Source: Sacculina carcini
Taxonomy: Eukaryota > Arthropoda > Thecostraca > Sacculinidae
DNA length: 64,000 nt
Assembly: GCA_916048095.2 (NCBI GenBank)
Contig: OU696587.1
Span: forward strand, 3,124,579-3,188,578
Direction: 5' to 3'
Every line of letters begins with the position of its first letter. The first letter of the stretch is position 1. The notes beneath the pieces were generated by a model, which saw only the letters and a program-made list of their open reading frames with translations, had not been told where the DNA came from and did not search any database. The position numbers and the translations under genes were made by a program. Below are positions 31,605 to 40,824 of the stretch, piece by piece.

Positions 31605-32636
31605 ATTCGCTGCGAATTCATTCTTACGGGTGGTATACTGCCGTGTACACTGATGGGTCTAAGTCGGCCAGTAGTGTGGGTTTTGCGTTTGTAAGTGGAG
31701 GTATGTGCCGCTCGAGCACGCTGCCACCGAGCGCTTCCATTAACACCTTTGAACTGTACGCTATCCTGCTGGTCCTTGCTTTTATTCGCTCATCTTCATT
31801 TTCATTGTTTTTAGTTCTATCCGACTCCCTTAGTGCTTTAACTTCATTATCGTCTTTCTCCTTACATCCTCTTATACAGAGGATTTTTATCTCTCTTGAT
31901 ATCATCCGCCACCAGGGCAATCGTGTAAAGTTCTGCTGGATTCCGGCCCATATTGGTATTTTGGGCAACGAGTGAGCTGACAGAGCCGCAAAAAGAGCTG
32001 CTGAACGAGACTTTTATTCATTTTATTTTAACTTTCCCATTCCATATTCGGACTTTTATCCTATTATACATCGTTTTATCCGTTCTCGCTGGCAGCTCTC
32101 ATGGGACGAATGTGGTTCTAACAAATTTAAAGCAGTGAAGCCCGAAATCGGACATTGGATGTGCTCTTGTCGCCGGAAGAGGTCCGAGGAAGTGGCGCTC
32201 TGTCGTCTACGTGTGGGTCACACGTACGACACGCATCGCCATCTTCTACTCGGACAACCTGAACCCACGTGCAGCGCATGTAATGCACGTCTCTCCGTGC
32301 AGCACATCCTGGTGGAATGTCCATCATTCTCAGAGGCGCGTCAACGTTTTTTTGGATACGTTCGGACTATTCACGATGTTCTCGGACAGGAGCAGTCGGC
32401 GGTCATTGAGGGCCGCATTTTTTTATTTTTACGGCTTTTGCCGTTTAGAACTATTTATTGATTTTTATTCTTCTGACTTTCATTTTCATATTACTCACCC
32501 TCACGGTTATTTATTTCATCGCTCCATTACGTTCATATGCATAGTTTTAGTTTAATTTAGCTATTAACAGACTGGGGGGTGCCATATGGTCCTAGAGGTC
32601 GGTGCACCCCAAAAACGCAATAATCAATCAATCAAT
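31605..32636 (+). mobile_element. I/Jockey-like LINE, 3' part
   Basis: Plus-strand 5'-truncated LINE. RNase H is readable from about 31605 (SYGWYTAVYTDGSKSASS, then NTFELYAILLVLAFIRS, FCWIPAHIGILGNE). A C-terminal finger region follows (LCRLRVGHTYDTH, CSACNARLSVQHILVECPSF) to about 32400. One frameshift near 31970 separates these. The 3' UTR carries ACTGGGGGGTGCCATATGG and ends in an (AATC)n tail at about 32619-32636, directly against a fossil LTR. Same family as the minus-strand copy at 17.9-19.3 kb. Confidence 0.87.
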
Positions 32637-34324
32637 CCACCAACATTGTAAACACGGATATACAATATATTTACATGAATACAAAACAGTACATCTCTCC
32701 CCTCCTTTATTCTGAGGTGTGTTCCGCCCTTGTTATTGCTTCCTCGATGTCCTCCTCCGTTGCACCGTCGGTGTATCTCGCGGGTCGTCTTCGTGTTCGC
32801 TGAGGACGTCTTTCGAATGTTGTCTCGTTCTGTGGCCACCGTCCTTTATCTTCTGGCGATTGATCTGTAAACACATCTGGTTCTCGTGATATGTATCAGT
32901 TTCCCTCCACGGTGGTCGATGGCTTCGTTGGATGTGAGTCGAATTCATTGTCCATGTTGTCGTCGGCCCTCATTGCCCGGATTATCTTCATTTGTGACAT
33001 GTTCCTCATAATCTCCCGACCTCCACGTTCGATTATTACCGAATTTCCTTTCACGCGTTTTACCATCCATGGTTTCGGATCGTAGCGTGTCGTGAGTTTG
33101 TTTTGCTTTGTTTGCCGAAGAAGTACGAAATCCCCCACGGACGGCATCATTGTTTGAGCTCTGTTCCTTATGTCCGTTCGCTTTTGAAGTTTGTCCTTTG
33201 CTATTTTGTCTTGATTTCGCGCCTTACACCAATACCTGTTTTCTGAACTGCATTGGTCTTGTGGTAGGTCTCTTTTTCATTGGTTTATTTATGCATGCCG
33301 TCGCGAAATGACTGAAGTGTCCACAATGGTGACATTTCTTTCCATATGCGGGACAGTTTTTTTCGCCGTGTCTGTGATCTGTAGCATTGCAGCCACGACA
33401 TTTAGTCGTTGGTCGACTGTTTGAATGTCCGTGCTGTTCTCCTTCTCTCTCCCATGTTGCTTTTTGTTTTTGTTTGTATTTCGTGGAAACTCTGTTGACA
33501 TTGGTGCTGTTTTGGATTAGAGACGCATGTTCCATTTGAGATTGAAATCTCAAATCCTGATTTTCCTGATTCGCCTGATTTTCTGAAGCTTCATGCGTGT
33601 ATGCAATTCGCTGTGCCCTCTGAACGGTTATTTGAGTTACGGTTAATTCCGGTTATTTGAGATAAACTCGTCGTTATTTGCTAGAAGTGCATTTTCTGTC
33701 AGCTGGTCAATTATTGCTTTCACTAGACTGTACTGTGCGAAGTTGCATTTCGTTCCCTGTGAGCGTAATCGTGTGATATAAGAGTTGGTTGTCTCTCCTG
33801 GTTCCTGAGTCAATAATCGGAATTTGTATCGTTCAAATACCTCATTCGTTTTATCTAAAAAATACGCATCCAATGCTATTTTCGTTGTTTTGTACGTAGG
33901 GCCCGTTTGTCCCTCGGGTATTTCTGGTACGAGTGTTTTCAAAATATCCTTCAGCTTTTTCCCACCGTAAAATTTTAACAGTGCCACTCGTTTCGCATCG
34001 TCCACGACCTCGAACGCGACAAAAGCGTCTTCCATGTGTTCGTTCCAGTCGGTCCATGACTGAGCCTGGTTTGATTCGTCAAATTCAAGAGGTTGTAAAT
34101 TTGGAATACCCTGTGACATGTTTGAAATCCTCGTCGCCACTTTACTGTTTTCGAGATACCATAACCAACAATACAATGGTTTACCTTTATTCGATTACAT
34201 AAAACTAGCACCAATCCAATCACACTCAATCTCCGTACCCAACTCCTCGTTTACCCTCATCTCCTATCCACCAACATTGTATACACGGATATACAATACA
34301 TTTACATGAATACAAAACAGTACA
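32637..34324 (-). mobile_element. Gypsy LTR retrotransposon fossil with large internal loss
   Basis: Minus-strand fossil. 5' LTR at 34146-34324, starting TGTACTG and ending CA, followed by a GTGGCGACGAGG motif in the primer-binding position. Parts seen: gag (about 33640-34120, LEFDESNQAQSW), CCHC/CCHC zinc knuckles (CRGCNATDHRHGEKNC, CHHCGHFSHFATAC; about 33270-33420) and the integrase C-terminal domain (LTTRYDPKPWMVKRVKGNS; about 32900-33150). A purine-rich tract (GGAGGGGAGAGA) precedes the partial 3' LTR at 32637-32693. The protease-to-integrase core is absent. Broken; medium age. Confidence 0.85.
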
Positions 34325-35378
34325 CACGCATGCAAACATGCGATTCACGAGCAGACATCTATCGATCCATTCACCGTGACAACATCAAATAGCGCCAAAT
34401 GACACTGCAAGCGAGACGAAGCTACTCCACGGAAAATGAAGTTGGTCACGGCCGTTTTGGACCTATCGACAAAACCATGGACATGATAGTTCCGAGATAT
34501 CATTACCACCGATAATGACGCAAAATTCTGACGATGGACTGGGAACCAGGTAGACCCCCCAAGTCTTCCTCAGCAGAATTTTTCCGCATAACTGTTAGAG
34601 ACATCCTTCCGAAACGAGTCTTTTTCAAGTACCTCTCATTTCACGCACAAATTCATCACCTATACATGCCTACGTTGATCCAACTGCTTGCAATTGGGCC
34701 ACAACATGTTTTCGATCCAAAGAAATAACGGAACAAAACTCAACACTAATCCCATCCGAGTAAAGTAGGAAACAAGGTTCCACTCTGCTACATCCAACAG
34801 AGAATTTGATACAAACTAAAAAAGCCGACAAAATGGTTTCTACCTCGTTCTACCTTTCCCAATCGAAGCGTACACATGCATCATGCAAATACCTATATGT
34901 GTAACAACATACAACAACATACAATATACATAGATGTAACAACGTACAACATGCAGTTTACCTGTTCGGGGCTTATTTATATAATGATCAGTTGGTCAAT
35001 ATAAGATAGCATACACAGTCACACATCATGCATCAACACGATTATTTTATGAGCTGTGATAAGCGAAAACGACACCTGCGCAATGACTAATTACTGCACT
35101 GACGCAGATTAATAGCGTTTGTGAGACAGACACGCAGATGGCAGGGGTAGGAACACGTCACATCCACACGCTCGCGCTCCAATCGAGACCGAATATGACC
35201 GCTAAAGGTGCACAATATTGATGATCGCGTGATATGTGTGCGTGTGTTTGCATGTGTCTGTGTGTGTATATATATTTATGCGTGTATGTGTATATTTGTG
35301 TACTACTAAATACGACTACTGAGTAATAGTATTTAGTAGCACTATTATCTAGGACTACTAAATACACATACAGACACA

Positions 35379-35419
<41 letters not shown>

Positions 35420-35541
35420 GGCACTTCACAGCACGTGCTGTGGGTTATGTAACTGGGACGGCTAAGTGGCTTTGTGTCTGCCACGCCTGATTGTGGCAAC
35501 TGATCAGTGTGAATTGCTAATTCTGTCACGGTTTATTATAG
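34325..35541. other. Unassigned stretch with a CT microsatellite
   Basis: About 1.2 kb without a recognised gene. It holds a perfect (CT)n run at 35381-35416 and short repeats of ACTACTAAATAC near 35310-35370. It is probably intron of the JMJD4 gene upstream of the exon at 35542. Confidence 0.6.
35381..35416. repeat. (CT)n microsatellite
   Basis: Uninterrupted CT dinucleotide run. Confidence 0.95.
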
Positions 35542-35720
35542 GATTGGCATCTACACAGGGAACTCAGGAACATTATCGGCGAACGCGGTGCGCATTCATC
35601 TCTCTATCGTACTCCGTCGTTTTTTGCGTCCGATTGGCTGAATGAGTTTCTCGAGAGTGCAGATGACACACAGTCACGCGACGATTATCGCTTCGTCTAT
35701 CTGGGTGACTCAAGCACATG
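35542..35720 (+). CDS. JMJD4: JMJD4 penultimate exon
   Basis: This 179-base exon reads DWHLHRELRNIIGERG, then SLYRTPSFFASDWLNEFLE, then DDYRFVYLGDSSTW, the stretch that in JMJD4 proteins comes just before the iron-binding HxD motif. It starts after an acceptor (TTTATTATAG) and ends at a GTTAGC donor; the split codon TG|G joins the next exon to give STWTPLHAD, the family signature. There is no start codon, so earlier exons lie upstream and were not found in this window. The intron to the last exon is 506 bases. The small size and lack of an ATG make it easy to miss. Confidence 0.85.
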
Positions 35721-36226
35721 GTTAGCTGCAACACTCGCCATTCTACGTGGTCAATGTCGTTGTCATAAACATTGTTCATTTCTGAGCAATCGATATAGTT
35801 ATGTGTAAATCAATCATGCAGTTTATAGCGTTTGCGCTCCTCCCATTCTATCATGTTTATTGATTTTATAATGTTTGTTAAACCATTAAAGCATGAATTA
35901 TTATCAAATCACAGTATTAATTTCAGTTTTTACTGCAGGTTTATGAATAATTTAGCGAGTTTTATGTGACTCCAAATATTTACATGTGAATTGTTCATTC
36001 GAAGACAAAATCCTATCCTTGTTTCTAATTCTCTTCCGCGTCCCTTTATGTCTCATCTCCCATATCAGGATACCATAAACATTAGATAATTTGATTTAAG
36101 ACAGTCTACCGAAGCGGAGTAACACCGGTTTCACGGTGAATTTGCTGGTGGGCTGAAATGGTTGAACTGCAGCAAGGATTGTTAGGATATCGGACTCAAG
36201 TGGCCGTGGTGGTAATTCTGGCGCAG

Positions 36227-37007
36227 GACGCCATTACATGCCGACGTGTTCCGCTCGTTCAGCTGGTCGGCCAACCTGTGCGGTCGCAAGCGATGGGTTC
36301 TGCTCGCTCCGGGCGCCGAGACTCGCCTGCTGGACGGACGGTTGCCGGATGACATTTGTCGGTCGCCGCCGCAGGACACCCACAACCATCGCTCGCCCCT
36401 CGGAGGCGTTCAGTGCGTCACGAAAATCTGCAGGGCCGGTGAGATCCGCTACTTGGACGTGGAGCAGCGAGCAGGCGATGTTTTATTTGTGCCATCCGGC
36501 TGGCATCATCAGGTATGGAACATTGGCGGCGGCACGGCCACGCTGTCTCTCAACCACAACTGGCTGAACGCGGCCAATGCATGGCGCGTGTGTGGTCACG
36601 TGGTCGACTCACTGGCTCACGTCCAGGCCGAGCTGACCGACCTGCGACCTGCGACGGCGGCCGCCCTCTCGGCCCTGCTTCAGTGGCACGAGCAGTGTGA
36701 CTCGCTGCTGCACGCGCTCGTGGGAATGGGGCTGCGTCAGCTGCTCGACCTTCTCGTCTTCACGACACACAGTCGACTCGAGTGTTTGACTCAGGGCAGG
36801 CCGTGCGCTGCTCTCGATGGCCACGTGTACAGCACGGGCCACGTGGTGTCAGACTTGCGGTGTCTGCGTGCCTTGTCTGGCCAGCTGGAGCAGTGCGAGC
36901 AGTTGTCTGAGGTCACCTGTTACCGAGTGAGGTTGCGTCATTTGCAGGAGTTGGTCGACAAAATTGAAGCGGTGCTGGCTTGTGTTGACAGGAGAGCAGT
37001 TGCGTGA
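36227..37007 (+). CDS. JMJD4: JMJD4 last exon (Fe/2OG lysyl hydroxylase)
   Basis: C-terminal exon of a JmjC-domain oxygenase. JMJD4 hydroxylates a lysine of the translation release factor eRF1 in mammals (established for the family). The iron-binding HxD is at 36237-36245 (HAD) in TPLHADVFRSFSWSANLCGRKRW. The double-stranded helix continues through AGDVLFVPSGWHHQVWNIGG, where the distal iron ligand is a His at 36504-36509, and LSLNHNWLNA. The remaining 150 residues are a helical C-terminal region. The frame is open from the acceptor (CTGGCGCAG) to TGA, GC-rich unlike its surroundings, which suggests selection. It is the only recognisable host gene here. Confidence 0.93.
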
Positions 37008-38340
37008 TGTTGGCGGTGTACATTCAGATATGTATCATATTGTCGCACTGTCATTTTCCACCACCAATGTTGCCGAAAATGCTAATATTGTTGAAATGAG
37101 TTAATCGACGGAGTGCATGAACAGGTCTTTAGTCATGTGTATATTGAATACTGTTCGTGTAGGTGTTTGTTCGTTGTAAGTTTGCTATTTGTTATAAATA
37201 TATATTTACATGATATTGTCTTCTATCGTTTTGAGCTGATTTCTGTTCATAGCGATACATGACGTATATTCAAGCTGCAAATGCTAATTTCATGATTACA
37301 ATGTGTTTGTGTGTTTGTCTACATTTATGTGCATGTATTTGTACAAATGTTTGTGTGTGCTTGTTTGTGAGTGTGTATACGTATGTGTGGTGTGACTGGT
37401 GTGTGCGGTGTGTATGGTTATGTGTGTGTGCGTACCAGCCAAAGCGATTGGTTGTGATTTGAATGTACACACACGTGCGGCGTGTTTGTAAAGTGTATTT
37501 GTCCGTAGGCAATGAGGAAGTGACCAGCTCGCCGCTGATTGGTCACTTCATTGGTTGCTGTGTGAGTGCCTGTGTTGTGCGTGCGTGCTTTTTCTTGCTT
37601 GTTTGTGACGGGGTGAGCCTCAATGTGTCTGGTTCGAGATTCGTGTTTGAGGCCCGGTGGTGGAGTGACGTCATGTAAGCGCGCGTGCGGTGGCGATGCC
37701 CCCACGCGCCTGTCTGTAAATACATTTATACTTTTCTGTTTCTTTTACATCATGTATATTTGTGTGTCAAGCAGTAGGACTGGGCAGGAACCGGTTCTGA
37801 CGATTCTGCCTCGTAGGTTTTGGAACCGGGTGCGAGACTCGGAACCGGTCATGTAAACGGGACCACACAGTTCCGATTCTCAGACCCGGGACCAAACAGT
37901 TCCGAGTTTTGGACCACAAGGATCTTAGTATCAGTTGTGAGTCAGTTGTCCTGCTGTGCGGACGTCTTTTGAATCGCTCATGATTTACCTAGGTTTAGCG
38001 CTGTATATATTTGAATTTTTATGCTAGGAGCCATATAGGTGCAGTGTTGTGAAAGTGCTGCAGCAGTGTGCGGGGCATCGCGTGCCTCCGTGCACTATTG
38101 TGCGCGTTGTGCGCTTTGGCACATTGTATAATTTGAATAGTTTATAATTAGGTATAACGTCATTGTTTCAGCCAATTTGGGCGAAAACATCGCTAAGGAA
38201 ATTTGCATAAAAAACATGTGCCACATCGAATGCGATGCTTCCGACAATTGAAAATTGCATTTTCTGAGCACTTTCAATTGGTTATTGTTGGATATTAAAT
38301 TGGAAATTGGACGTCAAGACTAGTCAAGACTAGTCAGTGT
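37008..38340. other. JMJD4 3' flank and TG-rich intergenic sequence
   Basis: Contains the JMJD4 3' UTR (an AT-rich TTATAAATATATATTT near 37190 may serve polyadenylation), TG-rich repeats at about 37290-37440, a copy of an interspersed GC-hairpin repeat at about 37480-37765, and the likely 5' leader of the next LINE from about 38100. No gene recognised. Confidence 0.55.
37480..37765 (+). repeat. Interspersed repeat with GCGCGTGGG hairpin, copy 1
   Basis: Shares with 51540-51815 the blocks AGCTCGCCGCTGATTGGT, GTGACGTC, a GCGCG...CGCGC hairpin, CCTGTCTGT and a TTTCTTTTACA end. More diverged than the other copies. Could be an LTR or a short non-autonomous element. Confidence 0.7.
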
Positions 38341-38355
38341 GGGAAGTGCCGTAAA

Positions 38356-39495
38356 TTGAATGAACAAGCTGCATCAGCTGAAGAAAGCGACCGCAGCGGG
38401 TACTTCGACGCAAATAACAAGCAAATGGACGCTTCAACCGCCCAAGCAACACAAGCAATGACGACTGGACAACTGAATCAGGAGAGTGAATGTCTGGAAT
38501 GCGAAAATAATTCCGGAAGGCCGTGTATACGTTGTGCCGAATGTGGTAGAGGAGTGCATATTGCGTGCTCTGCCCTGCCAGTCTACCACATCATGTGCCT
38601 GGAGCTGACCAGATACAGATACATGTGCAGGAACTGTGTTTTTATGAAGGCAGGAGACAAATACGACCAACTGCTGGACTATATAAATGACGCCTTATCA
38701 GGTGAGAAAATATCCACCACAGACACATCCGACGAAACAAATGTAACTAGCGACATCGTCGATGCACCGGAAGTGAAGCCGACAAGTATCGAGAGCACGG
38801 GACAGCAACATGCAATGAAAACAGCGGCGATGCATGAAGGAAAAACCACCGCACGAGAGGTAAGACGTACATCACCCATGAAACATGTGCAATCACCCGC
38901 CGATAAAATATGTAAGTTTTATATCCGCAAAAAATGTAAACATGGCAAAGAGGGAAAAGAGTGTAAATTCTCTCACCCAAAGTTGTGCATGGATTTCATC
39001 AAGCATGGAGAAATTTCCCCAAGAGGATGCAACAAAGGCAAGAGATGTGAGCACTATCACCCCGTAATGTGCAGAAACGAAACAAAATTTGGAGTCTGCA
39101 AAAAAACAAACTGTCGTTTCTACCACTCGAGAAAAATGACCAGATCGAGCAGATCGCCAAACCAAAAAGACCCAAACACACAGAACTACATGTACGTGAG
39201 CCAACAAAATAATAGCAACATGGTTACGCCTGTTCAACGAAATAATAGCAACATGGTTACGCCTGTTCAACTAAAAGACGAAAAAAAGCAAATGAGTTAT
39301 GTTCAGGCACTTGCTCAAAACGGAGCAGCTCACCATTCATGCGAAAACATCCCCGAAAATCGTCAAATAGCCGAACCAAATGGCCGCCATTTTTTAGGTG
39401 TACATGCAATTCAAAACCAAATTCATCAACTACAATTACAGATGATGACGCTGATGAAGCAAGTGGAAGAAATCTGCCACCAACCAGCGAACACG
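38356..39495 (+). CDS. LINE ORF1 with PHD and three CCCH zinc fingers
   Basis: The first 380 residues of the ORF1 protein. Residues 46-94 form a PHD/RING-type Cys/His cluster (CLEC, CIRCAECGRGVHIAC, CRNC), known in ORF1 of CR1 elements. Residues 186-207, 211-235 and 239-257 are three CCCH fingers (C-x7-C-x8-C-x3-H, C-x13-C-x5-C-x3-H, C-x8-C-x4-C-x3-H), a fold that usually binds RNA. A tandem duplication NNSNMVTPVQ follows, then a coiled-coil-like segment (HQLQLQMMTLMKQVEEI). At 39496 the young LTR element interrupts the frame; beyond it, after 40789, the original frame would read 11 more codons to a TAA at 40820. It probably packages LINE RNA. Confidence 0.88.
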
Positions 39496-39742
39496 TGTGG
39501 TGCTCCACGTGTAATTGCGTCTCACGCCACCTGGCGGTACCTGCCAGAAGCGCAGTGACCTGTGCAGCCATGTGCATGTTTGTGTGTCGTGTTGCGTTTG
39601 ACCATCATTGTGTTCGTTTTGGCCAATTGTATGTTTGTCTGTATATGTGACCTGTTCGTTTCGTCCTCTTGTATTAAATACAGTCGGTCCATAGAACTCG
39701 TCCTGTTTGCGTGTAACGCTCCGTGGCGAGCCAACCGCCACA
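39496..39742 (+). repeat. Left LTR of the TRIM-like element
   Basis: 247 bp, TG...CA ends, with a TATTAAATACAG block that may act as promoter. Identical by eye to the right copy. Confidence 0.94.
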
Positions 39743-40538
39743 TTGGTGACCCCGACGTGATGATGGTGTGATGCTGTGTTAGATCATTGCGGTGCCTAAA
39801 CTGCACGCCTTCTACCTACGCCTCGCCTATCTGTGCCAGTAGCCGTCTGTGCCTCGCTATGAGGCGACGCACCATAAGCTGCTGACATGAGTAACCAGCA
39901 TCACACCATCGAGGACCGACTCCGTCCGGCGCGTACGCAATCGCTTTTCCGATACCGCTGGACGTTAAACCACCGACGAGCAAACGTCTGCGCAGCAAGA
40001 AGACGACTCAAAGAATATTGCCTCGTCTTTTTGCTGGATGCAGTTTCTGCCAATCTACGTAGAATCGAAAGTTGAACCGGAATCTACCGAGAACCTACTA
40101 CAAAGTCTTACCAAAAATTCTACCCCAGAAGTTCGAAACTACAAAAATCCTGAAATTTGCCACCGACTGCGCAACACGACGTCGACTCTATTATGACAAA
40201 TTCAATTGGCCTCGTGTTGCCGTGCAGTATGGCACACCAGCATATCACACAGCATATTCCGCAAACCTACGAAAACTTCGCCTCACGGAAGAAGCATCCG
40301 TCTGCGCAGCGAGAAGACAACTCAATCAAGATTGGCTCGACTTCTTGCTGGCTGCAGTCTCTGCAATTACTACTCGATTCGCCAACGGACTGCGCAGCAC
40401 GAGGACGACTTGATTGTGCAAAATTCACTTGACCTCGTGCTTCGGTGCAGTATGGCGCCCTGGTGTATCAAACCAACGAAAAAGGAATTCACCGACACCG
40501 ATTTCTCCATTATCGCTCCGCTTCTGGTGGGGGAGTCC

Positions 40539-40785
40539 TGTGGTGCTCCACGTGTAATTGCGTCTCACGCCACCTGGCGGTACCTGCCAGAAGCGCAGTG
40601 ACCTGTGCAGCCATGTGCATGTTTGTGTGTCGTGTTGCGTTTGACCATCATTGTGTTCGTTTTGGCCAATTGTATGTTTGTCTGTATATGTGACCTGTTC
40701 GTTTCGTCCTCTTGTATTAAATACAGTCGGTCCATAGAACTCGTCCTGTTTGCGTGTAACGCTCCGTGGCGAGCCAACCGCCACA
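40539..40785 (+). repeat. Right LTR of the TRIM-like element
   Basis: 247 bp, preceded by the polypurine tract and followed by the CACG target duplication. Confidence 0.94.
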
Positions 40786-40824
40786 CACGCATTGTATGTG
40801 TCGAATTTCCCCGATACACTAAAA

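Larger units (their letters stand above)
39496..40785 (+). mobile_element. Very young non-autonomous LTR element (TRIM-like)
   Basis: Two 247-bp LTRs (39496-39742 and 40539-40785) that appear identical, each beginning TGTGG and ending CCACA, flank an 800-bp interior. The element is framed by a 4-bp target duplication CACG (39492-39495 and 40786-40789). The primer-binding site TTGGTGACCCCGACGTGAT directly follows the left LTR, and a GGTGGGGGAGTCC polypurine tract precedes the right LTR. The interior has no gag or pol, only diverged internal repeats, so it must rely on proteins from another element. PBS, PPT and LTR ends match the Gypsy element at 51.9-57.1 kb. It looks whole for its class; very recent. 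Confidence 0.94.

Noticed and set aside
37259-37730. Small plus- and minus-strand open frames in TG-rich sequence
   Set aside because: They follow the TG composition and part of an interspersed repeat.
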